NCBI GenBank assembly: GCA_050734155.1 | Contig: JBOHUD010000064.1 | Span: 145,900-209,899 of the forward strand | Origin: Aeolococcus sp050734155 | Lineage (GTDB): Bacteria > Chloroflexota > Dormibacteria > Aeolococcales > Aeolococcaceae | Length of the DNA: 64,000 nucleotides | Reading direction: 5' to 3' | Shown: one piece after another, positions 26,476-36,846 of the stretch | Position numbering within the stretch: the stretch's first letter is position 1 | Layout of the letters: every line of letters begins with the position of its first letter | Translations under genes and position numbers: made by a program | The notes under the pieces: generated by a model | What the model saw: only the letters and a program-made list of their open reading frames with translations | Databases searched by the model: none | What the model was told of the DNA's origin: nothing

Positions 26476-26541
26476 GGCGGCCAAGCCTACCGGCTGGAGC
26501 GCCGGGTCAAGCGGGCCACCGGCGTGGATCAGGACCCCCGG

Positions 26542-26964
26542 TCACTCCGAGCGGCGGTCGCGGTGGTGGCCGCGCCGGATCTCGGCGACGCGAAGCCGGA
26601 AGATCGCCCGCTCCAGCCGGGCGGCGGCGTCGGCGTCGCCCTCGTCCTGGGCCAGCGCCTCCTGCGCGGATCTCCGGGCCTCCTGGGCGGCGGCCTCGTC
26701 GATGTCCTCGGCGCGCTCGGCGACGTCCGCCAGGATGACCACCCTGTCGGGCATGACCTCGAGGAAGCCGCCGGCCACGAAGAAGAAATCCTCGTGGCCA
26801 TCGTTGCGGACCATGACCTCGCCGGTGCGCAGCGGCGTCAGCAGGGGGATGTGGCGGGGCAGCACGCCGAGGTCGCCCTCGACACCGGGCGCGACCACGA
26901 AGTCCGCCTCCTGGCTGAGCACCCGGCGCTCGGCGGTGACCAGCTCGACCTGCAGCTTGGCCAC
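26542..26964 (-). CDS. atpC: F1Fo ATP synthase epsilon subunit
   Basis: 140 residues. N-terminal beta-sandwich (LQVELVTAERRVLSQEADFVVAPG, GDLGVLPRHIPLLTPLRTGEV) and a C-terminal helical part (EARRSAQEALAQDE) that can act as an inhibitor arm. It belongs to the central stalk with gamma. Its ATG lies directly at the atpD stop, and it is the last gene of the atp operon. Confidence 0.96.
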   Translation of the reverse strand: MAKLQVELVTAERRVLSQEADFVVAPGVEGDLGVLPRHIPLLTPLRTGEVMVRNDGHEDFFFVAGGFLEVMPDRVVILADVAERAEDIDEAAAQEARRSAQEALAQDEGDADAAARLERAIFRLRVAEIRRGHHRDRRSE

Positions 26965-28619
26965 TAGCGGCGCTTCCTCCTGGCGGGCGCCTTGGCGCTG
27001 GCCTTGGGCGCGGACTTCACCCCGGGTGAGCCGGCCTCACCCTGCTTCGCCTCCTTCTCTGACTCCTCCGCCGGCTCCTCAACCGGCTCCTCAACCGGCT
27101 CCTCAACCGGCTCCTCTTCAGCCGTCTCCTCCCCCGCCGGCGGCGCGGCGGCGCCCTTCGCCTGCTCGGCGGGGGCGCTCTCAGCCTCGCCGCCGTCCAG
27201 CTCCCGGGCCTTCTCCACCGCCTCGTCGATGGTGCCGACCATGTAGAAGGCGTCCTCGGGAAGATCGTCGTGCTTGCCCTCGAGGATCTCGGTGAAGCCG
27301 CGGATGGTCTCCGCCAGGGGCACGTACTTGCCGGGTCGACCGGTGAACTGCTCGGCCACGAAGAAGGGCTGGGAGAGGAAGCGCTGCACGCGCCGGGCGC
27401 GCTGCACGGTCACCTTCTGGTCGTCGCTCAGCTCCTCCTGGCCGAGGATGGCGATGATGTCCTGCAGCTCCTTGTACTCCTGGAGCACGCGCTTGACACC
27501 CTGGGCGGCCCGGTAGTGATCATCACCGACGATGTTGGGATCGAGCACTCGGCTGAACGACTCCAGTGAGTCCACGGCGGGGTAGATGCCGATCTCGGTC
27601 AGCGCTCGGCTCAGCGACACCGTCGAGCCGAGGTGGGCGAAGGTGGTTGCCACCGCCGGGTCGGTGAAGTCGTCAGCGGGCACGTACACCGCCTGCACCG
27701 AGGTGATCGAGCCCTTCTTGGTGGAGGTGATGCGCTCCTGCAGATCACCCATCTCCGTCCCCAGGGTGGGCTGGTAGCCCACCGCGCTGGGCATGCGGCC
27801 GAGCAGCGCGGACACCTCGGCGCCGGCCAGCGTGTAGCGGAAGATGTTGTCGATGAACAGGAGCACGTCCGCGCTCTCCTCGTCGCGGAAGTGCTCGGCG
27901 ATGGTGAGCCCGGTGAGCGCCACCCGCGCCCGCGCACCGGGAGGCTCATTCATCTGACCGAAGACGAGCGCCGTCTTGTCGAGGACGCCCGACTCCTCCA
28001 TCTCGCCGTAGAGGTCACGGCCCTCGCGGGTGCGCTCCCCCACCCCGGCGAACACGGAGAAGCCACCGTGCTCCTTGGCGATGTTGTTGATCATCTCCTG
28101 CACGATGACCGTCTTGCCCACACCGGCTCCGCCGAAGAGCCCGATCTTCGAACCCTTGCTGAACGTGCAGATCAGGTCGATGACCTTGATCCCGGTCTCG
28201 AGGACCTGCTCCTCGGTCGACTGCTCGTCGATGGGGGGCGCCAGGCGATGGATCGGCGCCAGGGGCGCGTCGGTGAGCGCCGGCTTGCCGTCGATGGGCT
28301 GGCCGATGACGTTGAACATCCGCCCCAGCGTCTTGCGTCCCACCGCGACCTCGATGGGACCGCCGGTGTCCTCGAAGGTGTCGCCGCGGCGCAACCCGTC
28401 GGTGCTGGCCATGGCGATGGTGCGCACCGTGCTGTTGCCGAGGTTCTGCTGGACCTCGAGCACCAGCCGGCTGCCGTCATCGCGGTCGCGCTGGAGCGCG
28501 TTGTGGATGTCGGGGAGCCGGTCGCTGTCGAACTCCAGGTCGACCACAGGACCGATCACCTGCACCACCGTGCCGGCACCGACACCCCGTTTCCTGCTCT
28601 TCTTCTCGGCGACTGCCAT
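26964..28619 (-). CDS. atpD: F1Fo ATP synthase beta subunit with long C-terminal extension
   Basis: 551 residues against the usual 465-480. The core is canonical: Walker A GGAGVGKTVIVQE, the GERTREGRDLY segment, and the catalytic-site loop GRMPSAVGYQPTL. The extra length is a C-terminal tail of about 70 residues: Ala/Glu/Pro-rich, with four EEPV/EEPA repeats, then Lys/Ala/Arg-rich, ending ARRKRR. There is also a short basic N-terminal extension (MAVAEKKSRKRG). The tail is unlikely to disturb catalysis and may extend outside the F1 head. Sixth from the start of the atpBEFHAGDC block counted after atpA and atpG. Confidence 0.97.
   Translation of the reverse strand: MAVAEKKSRKRGVGAGTVVQVIGPVVDLEFDSDRLPDIHNALQRDRDDGSRLVLEVQQNLGNSTVRTIAMASTDGLRRGDTFEDTGGPIEVAVGRKTLGRMFNVIGQPIDGKPALTDAPLAPIHRLAPPIDEQSTEEQVLETGIKVIDLICTFSKGSKIGLFGGAGVGKTVIVQEMINNIAKEHGGFSVFAGVGERTREGRDLYGEMEESGVLDKTALVFGQMNEPPGARARVALTGLTIAEHFRDEESADVLLFIDNIFRYTLAGAEVSALLGRMPSAVGYQPTLGTEMGDLQERITSTKKGSITSVQAVYVPADDFTDPAVATTFAHLGSTVSLSRALTEIGIYPAVDSLESFSRVLDPNIVGDDHYRAAQGVKRVLQEYKELQDIIAILGQEELSDDQKVTVQRARRVQRFLSQPFFVAEQFTGRPGKYVPLAETIRGFTEILEGKHDDLPEDAFYMVGTIDEAVEKARELDGGEAESAPAEQAKGAAAPPAGEETAEEEPVEEPVEEPVEEPAEESEKEAKQGEAGSPGVKSAPKASAKAPARRKRR
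27071..27118. repeat. 12-bp tandem repeat in the atpD tail
   Basis: Three identical copies of ccggctcctcaa (27071-27106) and a fourth ending in tt. On the minus strand it encodes the EEPV repeats of the ATP synthase beta tail. Confidence 0.85.
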
Positions 28620-28650
28620 GTCTCTCCTCTCCGGGCGGCTCGGACGGGCC

Positions 28651-29505
28651 TCAGCCCGCCAGCGCGGATGCGCCGCCGACGATTTCCATGAGTTCGGTCG
28701 TGATCGTGCTCTGCCGCACCGTGTTGGCTGCCAGCGTGTAGTCCTTGATCAGGTCGGTGGCGTTGTCGGACGCGTTGCGCATGGCCACCATCTGCGCCGC
28801 CATCTGGCTGGCCAGGTTCTCTAGCACCGCCTGGTAGATCTGCGACTCGACGTAGCGCGGCAGGAGCGCGTCGAGCACGTCCTTGGGCTCCGGCTCGTAG
28901 ACGAAGTCGGCGGCGAGATGCTCGGTGGCCTCGGGGACCTCCACGGGAAGCAGGCGGCGCACCGTCGCCTGCTGGCGGCCGGGGCTGATGAAGTGGGCGA
29001 AGACGAGGTCCACCTGGTCGGCATCGCCGTTCTCGTACTGTTCCATGGCGACGCGGATGGCGGGGAGCACATCGCCCATCGAGGGGCGGTCGCCGAGGTT
29101 GCTGCGGTCGGCGACCAGGTCCCGGCGCAGCCGGCGCATGGTGTCGCGGCCCTTGCGCCCGATCGTCACCACCGAGGCGGGCGACGGTGAGGTGTTCATC
29201 TCGCGCAGCGCGAGCCGGATGTTGTTGCTGTTCAGCGCGCCCACCAGGCCGCGATCCGAGGTGACCAGGAGCACCAGCCGCCTGCGCACCTCGCGCACCT
29301 CGAGGTAGGGATGCTTGTACTCAGGAGCACGCTTGAAGAGGTCGGCGATGACGTTGGTGATCTCCTCGGCATAGGGGCGCGCCGCCTCCACGCGCTCCTG
29401 GGCGCGGCGCATCTTGGAGGCTGCGACCAGCTCCATCGCCTTGGTGATCTTCTGCGTGTTCTTGACGCTGGCGATGCGCCTGCGCAGGTCTCGGAGGGAT
29501 GCCAT
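28651..29505 (-). CDS. atpG: F1Fo ATP synthase gamma subunit
   Basis: 284 residues. N-terminal helix SLRDLRRRIASVKNTQKITKAM and C-terminal MVAMRNASDNATDLI are the two coiled-coil strands of the rotor shaft; VTSDRGLVGALNSN is the conserved middle strand. The gene starts directly after the atpA stop (adjacent bases 29505/29506). Confidence 0.97.
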   Translation of the reverse strand: MASLRDLRRRIASVKNTQKITKAMELVAASKMRRAQERVEAARPYAEEITNVIADLFKRAPEYKHPYLEVREVRRRLVLLVTSDRGLVGALNSNNIRLALREMNTSPSPASVVTIGRKGRDTMRRLRRDLVADRSNLGDRPSMGDVLPAIRVAMEQYENGDADQVDLVFAHFISPGRQQATVRRLLPVEVPEATEHLAADFVYEPEPKDVLDALLPRYVESQIYQAVLENLASQMAAQMVAMRNASDNATDLIKDYTLAANTVRQSTITTELMEIVGGASALAG

Positions 29506-31029
<1,524 letters not shown>

Positions 31030-31049
31030 GTGGTGTGGTTCCTCGGTGA

Positions 31050-31574
31050 TCAGACCAGCGCCGTCTGGAGCTGCTGCAGGCGGGTGCGCACGCTGTCGTC
31101 GATTACCCGGTCGCCGATGCGGATGACGAGGCCGCCGAGGATGCTGGGATCCTGGCGCACCCGGGTCTGCACGGCCGCACCGAGCTTGGTGCCCAGCACC
31201 TGGCCGATGCGGGCCCTGAGATCGTCGTCGACGGGGACGGCGGTGATCACCTCGGCGCGGATCACCCCGCTGTCGCGGTCGGTGAGGGCGTCGTAGGTCT
31301 CCACCAGGTCGCCGAGCACGCCGAGGCGATTGCGCTCGATGAGCATGCGCACCAGGTTGCGCGCCGGCTCGCCGACGCCCTCGAGCACCTGCAGCGCCAG
31401 GCGGGTGCGGTCGCTCAGCGACAGCCGGGGGTTGGCCAGCGCGTCCGCCACCTCAGGGCTGGACAGGGTCCGCACCGCACCCACCAGGTCCTCACGTCGG
31501 GGCGCGATCCCGCCCTCCTGGCGGGCCAGGTCGAAGTACGCCTGGGCGTAGCGGCGGCCGATCGACGAGGCCAC
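31050..31574 (-). CDS. atpH: F1Fo ATP synthase delta subunit
   Basis: 174 residues. N-terminal helical bundle (SSIGRRYAQAYFDLARQEG) and a C-terminal part ending DDSVRTRLQQLQTALV with the conserved LGGLVIRIGDRVIDDSV motif. It links F1 to the b-subunit stator. Its start is adjacent to the atpF stop. Confidence 0.95.
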   Translation of the reverse strand: MASSIGRRYAQAYFDLARQEGGIAPRREDLVGAVRTLSSPEVADALANPRLSLSDRTRLALQVLEGVGEPARNLVRMLIERNRLGVLGDLVETYDALTDRDSGVIRAEVITAVPVDDDLRARIGQVLGTKLGAAVQTRVRQDPSILGGLVIRIGDRVIDDSVRTRLQQLQTALV

Positions 31575-32102
31575 TCAGCCGGCTCCGCGACCGTTGCCGG
31601 CCTCCACCTGGGCAAGGGACTCCTCGATCAGCCGGGAATGGGCGCTGCGATCGATGGCCTGGCCGAGCACCCTGCCGGCGGCGGAGACCACCAGGGTGCC
31701 CACCTGGGCGCGGATCTCCTGGACGGCGCGGTCGCGTTCCGCAGCGATCTCGGCGCGGGCCCGCTGGAGCTGGGCCTCGGCGTCGCGCCGCCCCTTGCGG
31801 GCCAGCTCCTCGGTCTCCACCACCGCCGCCCTGTGGGCCCGGTCGACAATGTCGCGCGCCTGGGCGCGGGCATCCTCCAGCTCCCTGGTGACGTCGTCGC
31901 GGGCCCGCGCCGCATCCTGGCGGCTGCGCTCGGCCTCCTCGAGCGCCCTGGCGATCTGGTTCTGGCGCGCCTCGGCGGCGGCCATGATCCGGGGATACAC
32001 CCAGCGCCGCAGGACGAGCAGCATGGCCACGAAGGCGATCACCTCGACCACGAAGGTGACGTTGATCTCCAGCAGGCTGGCGTCCGCGACCATCGCTCTC
32101 AT
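31575..32102 (-). CDS. atpF: F1Fo ATP synthase b subunit
   Basis: 175 residues: one membrane helix (about 15-37, NVTFVVEVIAFVAMLLVLRR) then a long charged coiled coil (ARQNQIARALEEAERSRQDA onwards). It forms the peripheral stalk. Only one b-type gene is present, so a homodimeric stalk is expected. It lies 7 nt downstream of atpE. Confidence 0.95.
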   Translation of the reverse strand: MRAMVADASLLEINVTFVVEVIAFVAMLLVLRRWVYPRIMAAAEARQNQIARALEEAERSRQDAARARDDVTRELEDARAQARDIVDRAHRAAVVETEELARKGRRDAEAQLQRARAEIAAERDRAVQEIRAQVGTLVVSAAGRVLGQAIDRSAHSRLIEESLAQVEAGNGRGAG

Positions 32103-32109
32103 CAGGGAA

Positions 32110-32361
32110 TCAGCCGGCGATCTTGGCGTCGCCGATGAGGATGAAGACGAAGACTAGGTTGATGAAGTACATGGCCTCGACCAGGCCGATGATCAGGAAC
32201 ATGGTGACCCGGAGCGCGCCCGCGGCCTCGGGCTGGCGGGCCTGTCCCTGGATGGCGGCGTTGCCGGCGAGCCCGTCTCCGATGGCGGCGCCGATGGCGC
32301 CTCCGCCAAGTGCGATGCCGGCACCGATCAGGGCCCCGGCCAGGGCGATGGCGTGGTTCAT
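32110..32361 (-). CDS. atpE: F1Fo ATP synthase c subunit (rotor ring)
   Basis: 83 residues, two membrane helices with a polar loop (NAAIQGQARQPEAAGAL). The first helix is Gly/Ala-rich (GAGIALGGGAIGAAIGDGL). The ion-carrying carboxylate is Glu62 in GLVEAMYFIN. The sequence lacks the Gln-and-Ser pattern of sodium-type c subunits, so proton coupling is inferred. Confidence 0.97.
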   Translation of the reverse strand: MNHAIALAGALIGAGIALGGGAIGAAIGDGLAGNAAIQGQARQPEAAGALRVTMFLIIGLVEAMYFINLVFVFILIGDAKIAG

Positions 32362-33188
32362 TGTGTCTCCCCAGTTGCTAGGCGTGGGGCCCCGGCCTGA
32401 GCGCCGTGGTGCCCCCCTTCTTCCAGTCCTTCTCGAGCCATCCCGAAGTAGATGACGGTGAGCAGCATGAAGATGAATGCCTGGATGCTGCCGATGAAGA
32501 GCACGTCGAACAGCTTCCAGACGGTCACCGGCACCCAGGCGAGGAAGATGGGCAGCTCGCTGAGCAGCTCGACCATCACCAGGCCGGCAAAGATGTTGCC
32601 GAACAGTCGCAGGGAGAGGGTGATCGGCTTGACCACCTCCTCGATGAGGTTGAGCGGGATGAACACCACGCGAACCGCCCAGTTGAACTCGAAGGGCTTG
32701 GTGAATCGGCGCAGATAGCCGCGCAGGCCCTGGACCTTGAGGCTGTACGCCTGCACCACGAGGACGACGACCACGGCCATCGCCAGGGTCTGGTTGAGGT
32801 CGGACGCCGCCGGCTCCAGCGGGCGGGCCAGGGGGAAGAAGGCGAGCCAGTTGGCCACCAGGATGTAGAAGCCGATGGTGGCCGCGATGGGGATGATGAA
32901 GTCGGCGCCCTCGCCGACAGAGTCGCGCACCAGGTCCTTCACGTAGCCGAGAAAGAACTCGAGGAGCATCTGGAGCTTGCCGGGGCGACCGGAGCGCAGC
33001 CGCCGGGCCACCAGGAAACCGATCAGCAGGGTCACCGCAATGGCCAGGGCGCTGCTGATCAGGGTGTCCTGGTTGAGGTCGCAGGCGGAGATGGGGATGG
33101 GGTTCTGGAGCAGTGGCTGGCCGCCGCAGATCGCGGTGGTCGGCTGGCTGACCGTCGGTCCGGCATCGGCGAGCAGCGCGCCGATCAC
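32358..33188 (-). CDS. atpB: F1Fo ATP synthase a subunit
   Basis: 276 residues from GTG 33188, which overlaps the atpI stop as GTGA. The essential Arg is in LSLRLFGNIFAG and the C-terminal helix has the SIQAFIFMLLTVIY motif. It provides the two proton half-channels. Five or six membrane helices are visible. The upstream open frame to 33467 is shadow inside atpI. The stop overlaps the atpE start. Confidence 0.95.
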   Translation of the reverse strand: MIGALLADAGPTVSQPTTAICGGQPLLQNPIPISACDLNQDTLISSALAIAVTLLIGFLVARRLRSGRPGKLQMLLEFFLGYVKDLVRDSVGEGADFIIPIAATIGFYILVANWLAFFPLARPLEPAASDLNQTLAMAVVVVLVVQAYSLKVQGLRGYLRRFTKPFEFNWAVRVVFIPLNLIEEVVKPITLSLRLFGNIFAGLVMVELLSELPIFLAWVPVTVWKLFDVLFIGSIQAFIFMLLTVIYFGMAREGLEEGGHHGAQAGAPRLATGETQ

Positions 33189-33547
33189 CGCCGCACCGAC
33201 TCCACCACCGCGCTGCCCGCGAGGATGAGCTGGGCGACCGCGATGCCGGCGACGACAGGGACCGCCCGGTCGAAGCCGAATCCCAGCCCGGCGACGAGCG
33301 CGACCAGGGTGAGCACCACGATGCGCAGCATGCTGGTGGCCAGGAAGGGCACCCCCACCTGGAGGAGGCGGTCGGCGGCGTAGCCGTTGCCCGCTCCCGC
33401 GGCCAGGCCCACCGCCAGCCCCAGCCCGAACGCGAGGTGGCCGAGGATGGTGCCGACCACAGCGCACCCCAGAGCGGCCGCCAGGCAGGCGATCGCCGCC
33501 GCCTGGACGACGTGCGCCGGCCGCGCGGAAACGCTTTTCGAGATCAC
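33185..33547 (-). CDS. atpI: AtpI-like ATP synthase assembly protein
   Basis: 120 residues with four membrane helices (AAAIACLAAALGCAVVGTI; LAFGLGLAVGLAAGAGN; MLRIVVLTLVALVAGLGFGF; VAGIAVAQLILAGSAVV). Position directly upstream of atpB and size match the ATP synthase I family, thought to aid c-ring assembly or magnesium supply. Sequence similarity alone would be weak; context carries the call. Its ATG overlaps the atpZ stop. Confidence 0.8.
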   Translation of the reverse strand: MISKSVSARPAHVVQAAAIACLAAALGCAVVGTILGHLAFGLGLAVGLAAGAGNGYAADRLLQVGVPFLATSMLRIVVLTLVALVAGLGFGFDRAVPVVAGIAVAQLILAGSAVVESVRR

Positions 33548-33774
33548 CAGTATCGCCTCAGCCTCAGGTATGCGATCGAGCCGGCCGCAACGATACCAAG
33601 GACGAGCCCGACGAGGACCCCGGCTGTCGAGGCGCCCGCGATTGCACCCAATTGCCAGCCCAACAGCAGCGGAATGGTCACTGCGATGGCCATGTACAGA
33701 CCGAGGCCGAGCATCTCCGCATTGCTGACCTCGGCGCCCGGCGGGGGACGCTGATCGTGCCCCTGCCCGGACAC
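33544..33774 (-). CDS. atpZ: AtpZ/AtpI-related small membrane protein
   Basis: 76 residues from GTG 33774. Two membrane helices (GLGLYMAIAVTIPLLLGWQLG and AGVLVGLVLGIVAAGSIAYLR), matching the AtpZ family (DUF of F0F1-ATPase-associated, putative Ca/Mg carrier). It sits between wecA and atpI. The frame is open up to 33858, but the upstream part overlaps wecA and looks unreal. Start uncertain. Confidence 0.75.
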   Translation of the reverse strand: MSGQGHDQRPPPGAEVSNAEMLGLGLYMAIAVTIPLLLGWQLGAIAGASTAGVLVGLVLGIVAAGSIAYLRLRRYW

Positions 33775-33781
33775 CTGGGGC

Positions 33782-34915
33782 TCAGTCGGCCTCGCCGCCG
33801 CGACGCACCCGCGCGGGCAGGCTGCGACGGCCGCGCACCACCAGGAAGCCGTCGGCATCGAGCTGGGGGCGGCGCCGCCGGCTGCGCCACAGCAGCGCCA
33901 CCAGGGCCACCACCAGGAGCGCCAGGGCGACGTCGAGGATGCGCCGATGGCCGAAGACGAAGAGCGCGACGCAGCCGAGGATGGCGGTCATCAGGTAGAA
34001 GGCGAGCGCCGTCTCCAGGGGGGTCATGCCCGTGGCCAGCATGCGGTGGTGGAGATGCCCGGCGTCGGGCTGGGTGGGGCTGAGCCCGGCCCGGCGGCGG
34101 CGGACGATCGCGAAGGCGGTGTCGCCGATGGGCAGGCCGAGGGCGATCAGGGGCACGAAGAGGGCCAGCGCCACTGCGATCTTGGCCACGCCGAGGACGC
34201 TGAGCACGGCCAGGGCCACGCCCAGGAAGTGGCTGCCGGTGTCGCCCATGAAGACCCGGGCGGGAGGGAGGTTGAACAGCAGGAAGCCGGTGCAGCAGCC
34301 CATCAGCGCGCCGCTCATGACGATGACGCCGCTCTGCACCCCGCCCGGGCTCTGCACACGGTTGACCGCCGCCAGCAGCAGGACGCCGGCCACGATGGCG
34401 ACGACCCCGGCCGCCACCCCGTCGGAGCCGTCGAGCAGGTTGATCGACACCTGCATGCCGAGCACGAACACGGCGGTGATCGGGGCCGCCAGCCAGCCGA
34501 GCTCCACCAGCGACGGTCCATGGCCGCCCGGGATGGCGAAGAAGTTGATGGTGATGCCCAGCCCCGCCGCCAGCGCCCCGGCGCCGAGCTCGATCGCCAG
34601 CTTGGCGTTCCAGGGCAGGTCGAGGATGTCGTCGACGAGCATGGCCGCGGTGATGGCCGCGGTGACGCCGACCACCTGCCAGCGGTCGGCCACCGGGCCG
34701 CCGAAGACGAGCAGCGCGACGGTGAACCCGCCGAAGAGCGCCAGGCCGCCGAGCCGGGGGGTGGGCTCGCGGTGGAGATGGCGCGAAGCGTCCGGCTCGG
34801 CGACGGCCCCGACGCGCCGCGCCACCAGGATGGTGGCGGGGATCAGGACGATGGTGACGACGCTGGCCAGCAGGAAGGGGGGCAGCGCCGGCAGCCAGGT
34901 GACGGCTGCGGTCAC
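33782..34915 (-). CDS. wecA: Undecaprenyl-phosphate GlcNAc-1-phosphate transferase (WecA/TagO family)
   Basis: 377 residues from GTG 34915, overlapping the glyA stop as GTGA. About ten membrane helices. Catalytic loops: LVDDILDLPW (DD), SINLLDGSDGVAAG, VFMGDTGSHFLGVAL and the GHLHHRM His loop. It loads the lipid carrier with a sugar-1-phosphate to start a cell-wall glycopolymer. The gene sits between glyA and atp genes, the same order seen in many actinobacteria. The much longer 553-codon frame runs into glyA and is not real. Confidence 0.93.
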   Translation of the reverse strand: MTAAVTWLPALPPFLLASVVTIVLIPATILVARRVGAVAEPDASRHLHREPTPRLGGLALFGGFTVALLVFGGPVADRWQVVGVTAAITAAMLVDDILDLPWNAKLAIELGAGALAAGLGITINFFAIPGGHGPSLVELGWLAAPITAVFVLGMQVSINLLDGSDGVAAGVVAIVAGVLLLAAVNRVQSPGGVQSGVIVMSGALMGCCTGFLLFNLPPARVFMGDTGSHFLGVALAVLSVLGVAKIAVALALFVPLIALGLPIGDTAFAIVRRRRAGLSPTQPDAGHLHHRMLATGMTPLETALAFYLMTAILGCVALFVFGHRRILDVALALLVVALVALLWRSRRRRPQLDADGFLVVRGRRSLPARVRRGGEAD

Positions 34916-36204
34916 CGGCGATAGGGCAGGGGAAAGCGTCGGCAGAGAGCCAGGCTGCGCTCCCGGACCCGGGCCCGGGTGGCGGGGTCGTCGCAGCTGC
35001 CGAGCATGGCCACCACCAGGTCGGCGATCTCGTCCATCTCCGCCTCCCCCATGCCGCGCGAGGTGACCGACGGCGTGCCCAGGCGGATGCCGTTGGGGTT
35101 GTAGGGCGTCGCCCCATGGCCGGGAAAGGCGTTGGCGTTGACGGTGATGCCGGCCTCGTCGAAGGCGTTCTGGGCGGCCCGGCCGCGCACCCCGAAGGGG
35201 CGCAGGTCGACGACCATCAGGTGGTTGTCGGTGCCGCCGGTGGTGAGGCTCACCCCGCGCTCGGTGAGCCCCCGGGCCAGCGCCGCGGCGTTGCCGACCA
35301 CCTGCGCGGCGTAGGCGCGGAACTCGGGCTGCAGGCACTGCTCGAACATCACCGCCTTGGCGGCGATGGCGTGCAGGTGCGGGCCCCCCTGGATGCCCGG
35401 GCACACCGACCTGTCGATGGCCTCGGCATGAGCGGCGCGGCACATGATCACCCCGCCCCAGGGACCGCGCATCGTCTTGTGGGTGGTGAAGGTGACGAAG
35501 TCGGCATGGGGAACCGGCGAGGGGTGCGCACCTCCGGCCACCAGCCCGGCGAAGTGGGCCATGTCGACGAGCAGCAGGGCGCCGACGTCGAGGGCGATGT
35601 CGGCAAACGCCGCGAAGTCGAGGAGGCGGGGGTAGGAGCTGTACCCGGCCACGATCATCGCCGGTGCGACCTCATGGGCGCGGGCGCGCACCTCGTCGTA
35701 GTCGAGGCGGCCGTTGGCGTCGCTCACCGTGTACGCCTCGAAGTTGTAGAGGCGCCCGCTGAAGTTGACGGGCGAGCCGTGGGTGAGGTGGCCGCCCTGA
35801 TCGAGCGCCATGCCCAGCACGGTGTCGCCGGGCTTGAGCACGCTGGCGTACACGGCCATGTTGGCCTGCGAGCCGGAGTGCGGCTGGACATTGGCATGCT
35901 CGGCGCCGAACAGCTGCCGGCAGCGGTCCCGGGCCAGGTTCTCCACCCTGTCGACCACCTGGCAGCCGCCGTAGTAGCGCTTCCCGGGGACGCCCTCGGC
36001 GTACTTGTTGTTGAGCCAAGACCCCAGCGCCTCGAGGACCGCGACCGAGGCGAGGTTCTCGGAGGGGATCAGCTCGAGGGTCTCCTCCTGGCGGGTGAGC
36101 TCCTCGTCCAGGAGGGCGGCCACCGCGGGGTCGGTGGCGCGCAGCTCCGGCATGGCGGTGAACCCGCTGCCGGCACCGGTGCCCGCCTGCTGCTGCACTG
36201 CCAT
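34912..36204 (-). CDS. glyA: Serine hydroxymethyltransferase
   Basis: 430 residues. PLP Lys in FTTHKTMRGPWGG, the substrate-binding IPSENLASVAVLEALGS and NKYAEGVPGKRYYGGC. It interconverts serine and glycine with tetrahydrofolate, supplying one-carbon units. AGGAGG precedes the ATG by 8 nt. Lies 42 nt after tsaC on the same strand and is coupled to wecA. Confidence 0.97.
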   Translation of the reverse strand: MAVQQQAGTGAGSGFTAMPELRATDPAVAALLDEELTRQEETLELIPSENLASVAVLEALGSWLNNKYAEGVPGKRYYGGCQVVDRVENLARDRCRQLFGAEHANVQPHSGSQANMAVYASVLKPGDTVLGMALDQGGHLTHGSPVNFSGRLYNFEAYTVSDANGRLDYDEVRARAHEVAPAMIVAGYSSYPRLLDFAAFADIALDVGALLLVDMAHFAGLVAGGAHPSPVPHADFVTFTTHKTMRGPWGGVIMCRAAHAEAIDRSVCPGIQGGPHLHAIAAKAVMFEQCLQPEFRAYAAQVVGNAAALARGLTERGVSLTTGGTDNHLMVVDLRPFGVRGRAAQNAFDEAGITVNANAFPGHGATPYNPNGIRLGTPSVTSRGMGEAEMDEIADLVVAMLGSCDDPATRARVRERSLALCRRFPLPYRR

Positions 36205-36246
36205 CGTGGTCGACCTCCTCGCGCGGCGGAACGCCGTCCCCGGCCG

Positions 36247-36846
36247 TCAGCCCTGCACGAATTCCCGGAGCCTGCGGCTGTCGATCGGCCCGTCGCGCAG
36301 GATGCGCGCTGGGGTCACGCTGCAGTCGATGATAGTGGAGGCCACGCCGCCGGGGCGGCCGCCGCTCAGCACGACGGCGACCTCGTCCCCGAAGGCGCGG
36401 CGGACGGCGGCGGCGCTGCCGGCCGGCGCGGCGCCGTGGCGGTTGGCGCTGGTGCTGGCCAGCGGACGGCTGCGCTGGAGCAGGTCACGGAGGCGGCCGT
36501 GGTCGGGGACGCGCACCGACAGGGTGGAGCCGTGGCGCGGGATGGCCAGGCTGCGCTCGCCCACGGGCAGCACCATGGAGAGGGGTCCGGGCCAGAAGGC
36601 GGCGGCCAGGCGGCGCGCCGCGGCGGTCCAGCGCACCACCTCCTCGAGGTCGCCGGCAGAGGCGGCGAGGAGGGTCAGCTCCAGGCCGGCGGGTCGGCGC
36701 TTGAGGGCGTAGACCCTGTCCACGGCGGCGGCGTCGGCGGGGTTGCAGACCAGCCCGTACACGGTGTCGGTGGCCACCGCCAGGACCTCGCCCCGGCGCA
36801 GCGCGGCCACGGCGGCCGTCAGCGGGTCGCGGGTGGAGCCGGGCAT
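36247..36846 (-). CDS. tsaC: Threonylcarbamoyl-AMP synthase (Sua5/YrdC/TsaC)
   Basis: 199 residues from ATG 36846. YrdC fold: GEVLAVATDTVYGLVCNP, KRRPAGLELTLLAAS, STSANRHGAAP and the C-terminal RILRDGPI. It makes threonylcarbamoyl-AMP from Thr, bicarbonate and ATP, the substrate for TsaD at 5.5 kb; with tsaB and tsaE the window thus encodes the complete t6A pathway in two loci. The start lies 28 nt inside the prmC end. The 505-codon frame up to 37764 is a shadow of prmC. Confidence 0.93.
   Translation of the reverse strand: MPGSTRDPLTAAVAALRRGEVLAVATDTVYGLVCNPADAAAVDRVYALKRRPAGLELTLLAASAGDLEEVVRWTAAARRLAAAFWPGPLSMVLPVGERSLAIPRHGSTLSVRVPDHGRLRDLLQRSRPLASTSANRHGAAPAGSAAAVRRAFGDEVAVVLSGGRPGGVASTIIDCSVTPARILRDGPIDSRRLREFVQG

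Noticed and set aside
32110..32361. Sodium-specific c subunit
   Set aside because: Glu62 is present but the Gln and Ser/Thr partners of sodium-type rings are not evident.
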